Position numbers and translations under genes: made by a program. This document shows, one piece after another, positions 30,277 to 37,379 of a stretch of DNA of 39,330 nucleotides. This DNA comes from Alphaproteobacteria bacterium (GTDB taxonomy: Bacteria > Pseudomonadota > Alphaproteobacteria > Caulobacterales > Aquidulcibacteraceae), in contig JAGWZE010000012.1 in the NCBI GenBank assembly GCA_018969015.1, positions 55,001-94,330 of the forward strand, written 5' to 3'. Position 1 is the first letter of the stretch. The number at the start of each line of letters is the position of its first letter. Under the pieces are notes generated by a model, which was not told the DNA's origin, did not search any database, and was given only the letters and a program-made list of their open reading frames with translations.

Positions 30277-31938
30277 ATGCCGATGAAGCTCGATCGCCGC
30301 ACCGCCCTCGCCGCCCTCGCCGCCGCCGGGGTCGCACCGGGACTTGCGCAGGCGAAGGCCCCTCCGCCGACACGATTTCGTCACGGCGTCGCGAGCGGCG
30401 ATCCGACAGCCGATAGCGTCGTGTTGTGGACGCGCCTCACCACCACATCGGCGCGCGAGACCGTGCGCTGGGAGATGTCCCGGGACGCCGCGTTCAAGGA
30501 CATCGTCCGCAAGGGCGAGAGCATCGCGGACGGCGCGGCTGATCACACGGTGAAGGCGATCGTCTCCGGGCTCGAGCCAGGGGCGCGTTACCATTACCGC
30601 TTCCACGCCGGCGCAGACGTGTCTCCAACCGGCCGCACGCGCACGCTGCCCCGCGGCCACCTGGGACGTCTGGGCATCGCCTTGGTGTCGTGCTCCAATT
30701 TCCCGTTTGGCTGGTTCAACGCCTATGCGGCGATCGCCAAGGACCCTGCCATCGACATCGTGCTGCACACGGGAGACTACATCTACGAGTATGGCGCTGC
30801 CCAATGGGGCGGCGATGTCGGCAAGGCGATCGGCCGCGTGCACGAGCCAGCTGGCGAGACGCTGTCGCTTGCGGATTATCGCCGCCGTCACGCGCAATAC
30901 AAAAGCGACCCCGGCTCACAGGCGATGCATGCCGCGCACCCCTTCGTCGCCTGCTGGGACGATCACGAGGTGACGAACAACCCTTGGATCGGCGGCGCCC
31001 AGAACCACCAGCCCGATGAGGGTGATTGGGTCGCACGGCGGACCGCTGCGCTCCAGGCCTACTACGAATGGATGCCGATCCGTGATCCAGGCCCGGCGCC
31101 CGGCGCGCGCGAAGCGTTCTGGCGCACCTACGCGTTCGGCGACCTCGCAACGCTCGTGACGATGGAAAGCCGCCATACCGGTCGGGATCGTCAGGTGTCG
31201 TACGCCGAGCATTTCGAGACGATCAAGACAAAGGCCTACCGCGACGCGTTCATGCGCGACGTCATCGGCGATCCGACCCGCCGCATGCTGTCGCCGGCGA
31301 TGGAAGCGCATATCGGCGCGAGCCTCGCCCAATCCGTCGCTGCAGGTCAGCCCTGGCGGCTGCTCGGTTCGGCGAGTCCGATCGCGCGCATGCTCGTGCC
31401 GGATCTCGCGGCGCTGGGCGTCCTGCCCGCGAAGCAGCGGGGCTACGATCCGAAAGCTGCGCCGACGCCGGACCTTCTATGGACGGCGAAATGGAACCTG
31501 CCCTTCTACACCGACACGTGGGACGGTTACCCCGCTGCGCGCGAACGTCTCTACGCCACCTGCGCAACGGCCGGCGCGCGCGATCTCCTCGTCCTCGCCG
31601 GCGACAGCCACAGCTTCTGGATGAACGAACTGTTCGACGCGTCGGGCGCGCGCATGGGCGTGGAGCTCGGAACCGCTGGCGTGACCTCTCCGGGAGATTT
31701 CGTCGAGTCGGGCTGGGACGATGAGACCGCTCGCCGTCTGGACCGCGCTTTCGAGACGCTCGATGAAGTGGTGTGGACGGACAACTTCCACCAGGGCTAC
31801 GTCCGCGTCGAGTTGACGCCCGACGTCGCCCGCGCGACCGCGGTCGCTGTCCGGACGGTGCTGACGCCGGACGCTTCCACCTTCGACCTGCGGACGGCCC
31901 GCATCGTCCGCAAAGACGGGACACTCGTGTACGCGTAG
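30277..31938 (+). CDS. phoD: Alkaline phosphatase D family protein (PhoD), Tat-exported
   Basis: A protein of 553 residues. It starts with a twin-arginine signal (LDRRTALAALAAAGVAPG, residues 5-22), then the PhoD N-terminal beta domain (FRHGVASGDPTADSVVLWTR, 34-53) and the metallophosphatase domain. Metal-site motifs are GDYIYEYG (166-173), CWDDHEVTNN (226-235) and the C-terminal LAGDSHSFWMNEL. PhoD enzymes are Ca/Fe-dependent phosphodi- and monoesterases that fold before Tat export. The ATG at 30277 follows GAGGAG. It lies 77 bp downstream of the TonB receptor, a common pairing for scavenging phosphate esters. Confidence 0.93.
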   Translation: MPMKLDRRTALAALAAAGVAPGLAQAKAPPPTRFRHGVASGDPTADSVVLWTRLTTTSARETVRWEMSRDAAFKDIVRKGESIADGAADHTVKAIVSGLEPGARYHYRFHAGADVSPTGRTRTLPRGHLGRLGIALVSCSNFPFGWFNAYAAIAKDPAIDIVLHTGDYIYEYGAAQWGGDVGKAIGRVHEPAGETLSLADYRRRHAQYKSDPGSQAMHAAHPFVACWDDHEVTNNPWIGGAQNHQPDEGDWVARRTAALQAYYEWMPIRDPGPAPGAREAFWRTYAFGDLATLVTMESRHTGRDRQVSYAEHFETIKTKAYRDAFMRDVIGDPTRRMLSPAMEAHIGASLAQSVAAGQPWRLLGSASPIARMLVPDLAALGVLPAKQRGYDPKAAPTPDLLWTAKWNLPFYTDTWDGYPAARERLYATCATAGARDLLVLAGDSHSFWMNELFDASGARMGVELGTAGVTSPGDFVESGWDDETARRLDRAFETLDEVVWTDNFHQGYVRVELTPDVARATAVAVRTVLTPDASTFDLRTARIVRKDGTLVYA

Positions 31939-32043
31939 CGCACGGTCAGACGGGCCCAGCCGCCCGGTCCGCGCGCCAAAGCCTCTGTGTAGGGTCCTTG
32001 ATCCACACCGTTGCATCCGGCCGACGCGGGCTCTACTCGCCAA

Positions 32044-33732
32044 TCAGACCAAACGAACGACGAGGCACGTCAGATCGTCGGATGGCTCCGCGTCGCCGAC
32101 GAAGGCGTCGACGTCGGCGATGATGCGATTCACGCACCCTTCAGCCGTATCGCCGGCGCGGAGTAGACAGGCAGCCAGCCGGGCATCACCGTATTCCTCA
32201 TCCGCGCTCGTCATCGCCTCCGTCACGCCGTCGCTGACGCAGACGAGCATATCGCCCCGCGCCAGCCTGGTCTCCAGAGTGCGATAAGCCCGCCCGGGAA
32301 AAAGGCCGATCGGCGGTGCGACACCCTCCAGCGGCGTGACGCGCCCGGCGCTGACACGCGACGGCCCCACATGTCCGCAATTGACGTAGCTTACGTCCCC
32401 ATTGCGGAGATCGACGATCCCGCAGAACAACGTCGCGAACATCGATGTGGCGTTGTCCGCGCTTGCATGGTCATTGGCGGCGGCGACGATGTCCTCGACC
32501 CGATCGTGTGTGCGCGCCGCGATGCGCAGGGCGGTGAGAACAACGCTCATGAACAGGCTGGCCGCAACGCCCTTGCCGCACACGTCTCCAATCGCCAGGA
32601 GCAGATGGTCTTCGTCGAGGCGCATGATCTCGTAGAAGTCGCCGCCCACCTCCCGCGCCGGCTTGATGTCTGCAAACACGTCGCAGCGCGGGTCGGAGAA
32701 GGCCGACGGCACGGGAAGCAGCGCCCGCTGGATTGCGGCTGCGGCCGCCATGTCCGAGCGCAGCCGCCGTTCCTGGGCGATGCGATCGGCGAGCCGCGCC
32801 AAGGCCGCCGCGAACGGCGCGAGATCGGGCGGCGGCGCCATCAGCGCCGCGCGCATCTCGGGAGTGAGATCGCCGCGCTCGAGGGCGGCGAAGCCGGTCG
32901 CGTAGAGCCCGAGCGCGCCGTTGACGGCGCGGATTTGGTCGCCGAGGCGCGCGATGACCTGAACCAGAAGCGGCGGGTGCTTGTACCCGGCCGCAAGAAG
33001 CGCGGCGCGCGTCAGGCGCACTGCACGGACTTCGCCGACGGCGCGCACGCTGGCGGTCCGCGGCACGTTCGCCACGGCGCCGATCTCGCCGACCAGCACC
33101 GGCGCCGATAGGGTCGCCAGAACGACGTCTTCGCCCCCCCGTGCCGCAATCACGTCGACCGCGCCACGGGTCACGACGTAAGCGCCCTCCGCAACTTCGC
33201 CCTGGCGCGCCAGGAGCGCTCCCGACGCGAACGTCTCATGCAACGCCGATGCGCCGAGTTCGGCCAGGACTTCGGTCGGCACGCCTGAGAATGCAGGCAC
33301 AGCAGCGAGCACCGCCGTCGGATCGCGCAGCACGATCGACAAGTGATTGACGACGCGTGCCGCGGACGGATCGGCCGGCGCGTAGCGCACCTCGTCCGCA
33401 ATCGCATGCAGAATACGCAACCCCGCCCCGCCGACGGCGCGAGCGCCAGGGGCAGGCGGCGCAACGTGCTCGACATCGAACGGCACACAGATATCTTCGA
33501 TCGTGACGACGATCTCGCCGTTCGAAACGGCGATCTCGAGACCGATCTGTTTGTCGAGCCCGGCAGCGGGCGTCCCATGCATGACGAGGTTGGCGAGCGC
33601 CTCCTCGATGCAGACGTCCATATCGTCGATCAGCCCAGACTTGGCGCCGGCCGCCTCGGCCTGCGTGCGCGCCCAAGCGCAGGCGGACCCGATGGCCGCC
33701 AGTGTGTTCTCGATCGCGCGACGATTTCTCAA
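32044..33732 (-). CDS. Fused RsbW-like ATPase, cyclic-nucleotide-binding and SpoIIE phosphatase protein
   Basis: A protein of 562 residues with three domains. Residues 1-135 are a HATPase_c anti-sigma-kinase-like domain (N-box EEALANLVMHG with N48, G-box GGAGL 101-105). Residues 146-250 are a cNMP/Crp-type sensor (TFASGALLARQGEVAEGAYV). Residues 345-562 are a PP2C-type SpoIIE/RsbU phosphatase (GGDFYEI, GDVCGKG, CVSDGV, SDDLT). It would link a ligand signal to phosphorylation and dephosphorylation of an anti-anti-sigma factor, presumably the STAS protein encoded just upstream. The start is a TTG seven bases after the STAS stop, chosen because it keeps the first ATPase helix. Confidence 0.9.
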   Translation of the reverse strand: MRNRRAIENTLAAIGSACAWARTQAEAAGAKSGLIDDMDVCIEEALANLVMHGTPAAGLDKQIGLEIAVSNGEIVVTIEDICVPFDVEHVAPPAPGARAVGGAGLRILHAIADEVRYAPADPSAARVVNHLSIVLRDPTAVLAAVPAFSGVPTEVLAELGASALHETFASGALLARQGEVAEGAYVVTRGAVDVIAARGGEDVVLATLSAPVLVGEIGAVANVPRTASVRAVGEVRAVRLTRAALLAAGYKHPPLLVQVIARLGDQIRAVNGALGLYATGFAALERGDLTPEMRAALMAPPPDLAPFAAALARLADRIAQERRLRSDMAAAAAIQRALLPVPSAFSDPRCDVFADIKPAREVGGDFYEIMRLDEDHLLLAIGDVCGKGVAASLFMSVVLTALRIAARTHDRVEDIVAAANDHASADNATSMFATLFCGIVDLRNGDVSYVNCGHVGPSRVSAGRVTPLEGVAPPIGLFPGRAYRTLETRLARGDMLVCVSDGVTEAMTSADEEYGDARLAACLLRAGDTAEGCVNRIIADVDAFVGDAEPSDDLTCLVVRLV

Positions 33733-33739
33733 AGACGCG

Positions 33740-34105
33740 TCAGGGCGCCTTCACGGCCGCGACGGCGTCGGCCACCGTCTCGGCGATCGTGAAGACTTCA
33801 CCGGCCCCACTGGCGATCAGCACCTTGTGGACGTTCGATTGCGCGCCGGCGACCGCGAGGCGTCCGCCCTTCCCGGCGATCGTGCGCGCAGCCACCATCA
33901 GCGTCCGCAGGCCCATCGATGCGAGAAAGGTGACGCCGGAGAGATCGATGATCAGAGCGGATTTCGAACCGGCCAGGACGTTGACCTTGAGGTCGACCGC
34001 TTGGGCGCCCTCGATGTCCATCCGTCCCGACAAGGCCGCGCGCGTCACGCCGCCCGGCAATTCCTCAACTGTCAGTTCCATTTGACCACCCGCACTCCGC
34101 GACAT
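33740..34105 (-). CDS. STAS domain anti-sigma factor antagonist
   Basis: A protein of 121 residues of the SpoIIAA/RsbV type. The conserved region IIDLSGVTFLASMGLRTLM contains the phosphorylatable serine S63. It lies immediately before the fused kinase/phosphatase gene (7 bp gap), which supplies both probable modifying activities. An internal ATG at 34081, preceded by GGTGG, would give a protein starting MELTVEEL that fits the family better, so the true start may be there. No sigma factor gene is adjacent. Confidence 0.92.
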   Translation of the reverse strand: MSRSAGGQMELTVEELPGGVTRAALSGRMDIEGAQAVDLKVNVLAGSKSALIIDLSGVTFLASMGLRTLMVAARTIAGKGGRLAVAGAQSNVHKVLIASGAGEVFTIAETVADAVAAVKAP

Positions 34106-34205
34106 GGATTTGAAAGTCCCGATCAGTGGCGGCCTGTCAACGAGGGAAGCATGACAGTTCTATGTCAGCCACCCTCGGCGTAGCGTCCGGGCACAGTTAT
34201 GCGCC

Positions 34206-34646
34206 TCACGACGCCAGCTTTCCCAGAAGATCAGCCAGACGTTCGACCTCCTGTGCGCTCAGTCGGCTCCCCACAGCGCGCTCGATGGCGGCGCCATAGA
34301 CGGGCCACATCCGCCGCAGCAACGCGCGCCCCCCCTCTTCCAGGATCACCACCTGGCCGCGGCCGTCTTCCGCGCAGCGTTCGCGCCGCACGAGCCCGGC
34401 CTGCTCGAGCCGGTCGATCAGGCGCGAGACGTTGTGCTGCGCGATCAGCAATCGGCTCTCGATCTCGACGGGGCGGAGCCCTGCAGCGCCGGCGCGCCGC
34501 AGTTCGAGCAGCACGTCGTACCAGGACAGCGACGGCAGATCGGCGGCTTTGAGCGCCTGCTCGACTTCAGCCATGGCGGCGGTGTGGGCGCGCACCAAGC
34601 GAGCCCAGGCGAGAATCGTCGCGTCGGACGGGAGGGAAGCGGCCAT
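34206..34646 (-). CDS. MarR family transcriptional regulator
   Basis: A winged-helix regulator of 146 residues. The core is LSWYDVLLELRRAGAAGLRPVEI, then RLLIAQHNVSRLIDRLEQAGLVRRERCAEDGRGQVV, which is the typical recognition helix and wing. It is divergent from the DoxX gene, with a 90 bp gap holding three copies of a 12-base dyad. It should repress itself and the doxX-gst operon and be released by a phenolic or oxidising ligand, as is usual for the family. Confidence 0.93.
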   Translation of the reverse strand: MAASLPSDATILAWARLVRAHTAAMAEVEQALKAADLPSLSWYDVLLELRRAGAAGLRPVEIESRLLIAQHNVSRLIDRLEQAGLVRRERCAEDGRGQVVILEEGGRALLRRMWPVYGAAIERAVGSRLSAQEVERLADLLGKLAS

Positions 34647-34666
34647 GGCCCCGGCTTAGCTCATAA

Positions 34667-34725
34667 ATGCAACTGCATCCACCTTGACTTTCATGCAATC
34701 GCATCTTTTATAGATGCATCTGCAT
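34667..34725. promoter_or_regulatory. Three MarR operator-like sites (ATGCAnnnGCAT)
   Basis: ATGCAACTGCAT (34667-34678), ATGCAATCGCAT (34693-34704) and ATGCATCTGCAT (34714-34725) share the dyad ATGCA-n3-GCAT, with starts 26 and 21 bases apart. The first is 20 bases from the MarR start. The second lies between the likely -35 and -10 of the DoxX promoter, and the third just before the DoxX ribosome site GGAG. Together they could shut both genes. Confidence 0.75.
34684..34714 (+). promoter_or_regulatory. Probable DoxX operon promoter
   Basis: TTGACT at 34684-34689 is a good -35. A -10 candidate is TATAGA at 34709-34714 (19 bp spacing) or the overlapping TTTATA at 34707 (17 bp). The segment is AT-rich compared with its surroundings, and the middle MarR-like dyad occupies the spacer. 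Confidence 0.5.
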
Positions 34726-34736
34726 GGAGATGACAG

Positions 34737-35171
34737 ATGAGTGATCGGTTCGGCCCCTATGGCGTGACGCTGTTGCGCGTCAGCTTGGGCCTCATGTTTC
34801 TCGCGCACAGTATCGTGCTGAAATTGATGACGTTCGGGCTCGCAGGCACGGCCCAGTTCTTCGAGGGCGTCGGCCTGCCCGGGTGGCTCGCCTACGCCAC
34901 GTTCGCGGCGGAAGCGCTGGGCGGGCTCGCGCTCGTGGCGGGCGTCCAGGCGCGTTGGGTGGCGCTCGCCCTTGCTCCGATCCTGATCGGCGCGATCGTG
35001 TCGGTGCACGGCGCCAAAGGCTGGGTGTTCACCGCGCCGGGCGGCGGCTGGGAGTATCCGGCGTACCTGTTCGTTCTTTGCATCGCGCAGACGCTGCTCG
35101 GCGACGGCAAGTTCGCGCTCTCGCCGTCCGTCTCGCTCGCCAAGGTGACGCCCCAGGAGGCCCACGCATGA
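34737..35171 (+). CDS. DoxX family membrane protein
   Basis: A four-helix integral membrane protein of 144 residues. YGVTLLRVSLGLMFLAHS opens the first helix, and AEALGGLALVAGVQARWVAL is the usual DoxX signature of helices 2-3. DoxX proteins are linked to thiol/oxidative-stress membrane complexes and to quinone reduction. GGAG lies seven bases before the ATG. Its stop overlaps the ATG of the truncated GST gene (ATGA at 35168-35171), so the original operon was doxX-gst under MarR control, a common arrangement. Confidence 0.92.
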   Translation: MSDRFGPYGVTLLRVSLGLMFLAHSIVLKLMTFGLAGTAQFFEGVGLPGWLAYATFAAEALGGLALVAGVQARWVALALAPILIGAIVSVHGAKGWVFTAPGGGWEYPAYLFVLCIAQTLLGDGKFALSPSVSLAKVTPQEAHA

Positions 35172-35446
35172 CCACGCTCGCAGCGTCCACGACGCCCATC
35201 ACCCTCGTGTCCTTCGCGCTCTGCCCCTATGTGCAACGCGCAGCCATCGTCCTCGCCGAGAAGAACGTGCCCTTCACGCGCATCGACGTCGATCTCGACG
35301 ACAAGCCGGACTGGTTCCGCGCGATTTCGCCTCTCGGCAAAGTCCCGCTCCTCCAGATCGCCGCCCGACAAGCGCGGCGTCCCTGCACTGGGCCTCGCCC
35401 TTGGCGACTGCGGCCTCGATCGTGCGCTGGATTGCAGGTTGGGTGA
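35168..35446 (+). pseudogene. Glutathione S-transferase, N-terminal part only (broken gene)
   Basis: The frame starts with the ATGA overlap after doxX and encodes 92 residues. The first 64 or so are a good GST thioredoxin domain: LVSFALCPYVQRAAIVLAEK with the active-site Cys-Pro, then ISPLGKVPLLQI. After that (about 35360) GST similarity stops abruptly and is replaced by Arg/Pro-rich sequence to a stop at 35446. The glutathione-binding ES motif and the whole helical domain are missing. A matching GST C-terminal half lies on the opposite strand at 35847-36117. Confidence 0.85.
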
Positions 35447-35564
35447 TTGCATCTTCGACCTGGCGCGCACCCTGCAGCCCGAGCACGGCAGGTCCGATCT
35501 CCAACACGATGCGGCGGGCGACCGGATCATCGACTGCGGCGCGCATCCAGCTGCTGAGTTCAAC
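35388..35564 (-). pseudogene. C-terminal fragment of a TetR family regulator
   Basis: The minus frame reads VELSSWMRAAVDDPVARRIV, then LEIGPAVLGLQG, then TIEAAVAKGEAQ. The DPxxRRIVLxxGPAVLG pattern is a hallmark of the C-terminal domain of many TetR/AcrR regulators. There is no start, no DNA-binding domain, and upstream the frame becomes Ser/Ala-rich without similarity. It ends at the junction with the broken GST. It is best read as debris from an insertion or rearrangement. Confidence 0.55.
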
Positions 35565-35846
35565 GGTGGCTGAACTTGCGCTGCTCGCGGTCGAGCGAGG
35601 AGCCGCGGGCGGATCTTTGAAGGCGTTCGAGGTTTATGTCGATGTGGTTGTCGCAGCGCTTCTGCAAGATGGCTGATCGGAGGGCGCCACGGTTGACGCC
35701 CGCCGCAAGCATATTGCGTTGCGCGATGTCCCCGTTGGGGCTTGGGATGAGAACGGGGTGTCCATCGGAAGTATCGCGTTGGCCGCTTACTCGAGGCATG
35801 GCGTTGGGCGCGGACAGGTCTCCGTGAAGAGACCCGCCGCGCCTCG
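35565..35846. other. Unassigned DNA within the rearranged segment
   Basis: The 282 bases between the TetR fragment and the inverted GST fragment hold only short frames with no family I recognise, on either strand. No terminal inverted repeats or transposase motifs were found. It may be remnant coding DNA; nothing more can be said from the sequence. Confidence 0.5.
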
Positions 35847-36117
35847 CCCGTCGTTAAGCTGCCGCTTGATGTCCGGCAGCATGTGCGAGCACGCCGCCTT
35901 TGTTCTTCACGAAGGTCGTGAGAAGCGCGGCGTAGTCCGGCGCGACGGCGCCTCGTACGGACGGCCGCTCGGCCAAGGCAGCGCGCCACGCCTGCACTTT
36001 CGGCAGGCCCACGAACACGCCGAGGTCCGCGAAGCCGTCGAACACGTCGAAATAGCGGAAGATCGGCGCGAACACGGCGTCGACGATGCGGAATTTGGCG
36101 CCGTCGAAGTAAGGGCG
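35847..36117 (-). pseudogene. Inverted C-terminal half of a glutathione S-transferase
   Basis: The minus frame from about 36117 reads RPYFDGAKFRIVDAVFAPIF, then RYFDVFDGF, then PKVQAWRAALAERPSVRGAV and a helical end. This is the GST C-terminal domain, including the VDA N-cap. It lacks any start or thioredoxin domain. Near the end the frame shifts: one reading ends AHAAGHQAAA at the stop 35854-35856, while the neighbouring frame gives the more GST-like HMLPDIKRQLND, which suggests a one-base deletion. It could be the missing half of the gst at 35168, flipped. Confidence 0.75.
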
Positions 36118-36167
36118 CTCGCCAGGGCTGCGAAAACCAATGCGGTGAAACAGAGTGATTTCTTCAT
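36114..36167 (-). pseudogene. Orphan 5' end (signal peptide) of a lost secreted-protein gene
   Basis: An ATG at 36167, preceded directly by AGGTGTGAG, opens MKKSLCFTALVFAALASA, a textbook Sec signal peptide. After about 18 codons the sequence passes into the inverted GST fragment in another frame, and no mature protein follows. The gene has therefore lost everything beyond its signal peptide at the fusion junction near 36114-36117. Confidence 0.7.
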
Positions 36168-36247
36168 CTCACACCTATGTACTCATAGTGGGCGCAAAAC
36201 CATTTCGACCCGAGTTCATTTACCATAATCAAATAAGTGAGCAATTT

Positions 36248-36296
36248 TCTTAGCGCTCACATTAGGTATTAATTGTTTGTTTATTTAGATTGACAA
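36248..36296 (-). promoter_or_regulatory. AT-rich promoter with LacI-type operator-like dyad (minus strand)
   Basis: On the minus strand, TTGTCA (complement of 36291-36296) and TTAATA/TAATAC (complement of about 36266-36272) form a -35/-10 pair with 18-19 bp spacing. Just downstream is TGTGAGCGCTAAGA (complement of 36248-36261). Its centre AGCGCT, with flanking TG and A, resembles operators of LacI-family regulators. It leads to the orphan signal peptide at 36167. The region 36170-36305 is strikingly AT-rich compared with all neighbouring DNA and contains no other gene. Confidence 0.5.
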
Positions 36297-36387
36297 ATCA
36301 TTAACACGCGCACGACTGACGCCCCCTTGCCTGCGGCCACGCCACTCGGCATCGTCTGCGCCCCTTTCGCCGCGGAGCGCCGCGTTC

Positions 36388-36927
36388 GTGTTCTTGTCCC
36401 GATCCGCCATCGAGCGCGCCGTCGCCTCCGGCGCGGTGACGATCGATCCGTTCGATCCGACCCGCTTTACCGGCGCGAGCTACGTGTTCGGCGTAGGCGA
36501 CGAGATGCTCGAGGTGGCGCCACAGGCCGATGGCGCGGGCTTCACCTTCTCCCCCCGCGCCGTGCTGCTCGAGGACGGCGCCTGGAGCCTGCAGCCCGGC
36601 CGCCTGTATCTCGCCGCGACGGACGCGCGCATCGGCTCGAACGCCTACGCGATGCGCCTCGTCGGCCGCCCCGCGCTGGGCCACACCGGGCTGTTCCTGC
36701 AGATCTCTGCCGATCTTGGCCACCAGGGCGCCTGTCACGCCTGGACGCTGGAGATCATCGCCACGCGCCCGACGCGCCTCGCGCCGTTCCAGAAGATCGG
36801 TCAGGTCGCGTTCTGCCGCACGCTCGGCGCGCCCGCCCCCTATGCCGGCGCGTTCGCCGCCACCGATCGCCCCGCGATGTCGCCGCTGCACGCACCGCGC
36901 GACGCGCCCTCCCAGGCCCGCTCATGA
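36388..36927 (+). CDS. dCTP deaminase/dUTPase-fold protein, first of an overlapping pair
   Basis: A protein of 179 residues from a GTG at 36388 with GGAG ten bases upstream. The layout follows dCTP deaminase: SRSAIERAVASGAVTIDPFD at the start, a beta core, WSLQPGRLYLAAT where Dcd has FYLHPGELxL, and a final beta segment IGQVAFCRT. At the nucleotide/phosphate motif where Dcd has RSSLARLGL, it reads RPALGHTGL (94-102), losing both serines and the arginine. The catalytic Glu position is kept (E122 in WTLEIIA). Its TGA overlaps the ATG of the second gene (36924-36927). Activity alone is doubtful; a mixed oligomer with the next protein is possible. Confidence 0.8.
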   Translation: MFLSRSAIERAVASGAVTIDPFDPTRFTGASYVFGVGDEMLEVAPQADGAGFTFSPRAVLLEDGAWSLQPGRLYLAATDARIGSNAYAMRLVGRPALGHTGLFLQISADLGHQGACHAWTLEIIATRPTRLAPFQKIGQVAFCRTLGAPAPYAGAFAATDRPAMSPLHAPRDAPSQARS

Positions 36928-37373
36928 TCCTCACAGGACCGCACATCGCCGCCGCCATTGCCGCCGGCGACATCACCCTCACGCCGTTCGACGGCGCCAC
37001 CAATCCCAACAGCGTCGACATCCGCCTCGGCGCGACATTGCGCGACCATTCCGGATTGGAGATCGACGCCGCCGCGGACGCGCCGCTCCCCCCCGAACAA
37101 CCGCTGCCGGCGGAAGGCGTCTGGCTGCGCCCTGGCGGCCTCTACACGGCCGAGAGCCGCGAGACCTTCGGCTCGTCACGCTACGTGCCGATCGTGCATG
37201 GCAAATCGTCGATCGCGCGCGCGGGCCTGTTCGTCCACGTGAACGGCGACATGGTTGATCTTGGCGTCGTCGCGCCGTTCACGTTCCAGCTCGTGCCGAC
37301 GGCGCCGATCCTCGTGCGCCCCGGCATGGCGATCGCGCAGGTGACGTTCTGGACGGTGAGCGACGCGCTCTAG
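36924..37373 (+). CDS. dCTP deaminase/dUTPase-fold protein, second of an overlapping pair
   Basis: A protein of 149 residues, paralogous to the preceding gene: GPHIAAAIAAGDITLTPFDG, NPNSVDIRLG, WLRPGGLYTAES and the final LVRPGMAIAQVTFW. Here the phosphate-binding motif is intact, KSSIARAGL (94-102), but the catalytic Glu is replaced by Gln (Q122 in FTFQLVP). The two proteins align without shift at these positions (94-102 and 122), so each keeps what the other has lost. It is shorter than Dcd (about 193) because it lacks the C-terminal lid. Its stop is 6 bp from the stop of the convergent canonical dcd gene. Confidence 0.82.
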   Translation: MILTGPHIAAAIAAGDITLTPFDGATNPNSVDIRLGATLRDHSGLEIDAAADAPLPPEQPLPAEGVWLRPGGLYTAESRETFGSSRYVPIVHGKSSIARAGLFVHVNGDMVDLGVVAPFTFQLVPTAPILVRPGMAIAQVTFWTVSDAL

Positions 37374-37379
37374 CCGCGC

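Noticed and set aside
34106-34205. EcfG-type general stress promoter (GGAAC...CGTT) before the STAS gene
   Set aside because: The minus strand has AGAAC and CGTT, but the first box is mismatched and the spacing is about 14-15 bases, shorter than usual. The nearby TGACA/TGTCA dyad is too small to call.
35565-35846. Insertion sequence remnant in the rearranged region
   Set aside because: No transposase motif, terminal inverted repeat or target duplication could be read.
9140-36387. A duplicated tRNA-Gly 3' end marking an island attachment site
   Set aside because: I looked for a second copy of the T-arm/acceptor sequence and found none in the window, and no integrase gene; the island idea is kept only as a hypothesis.
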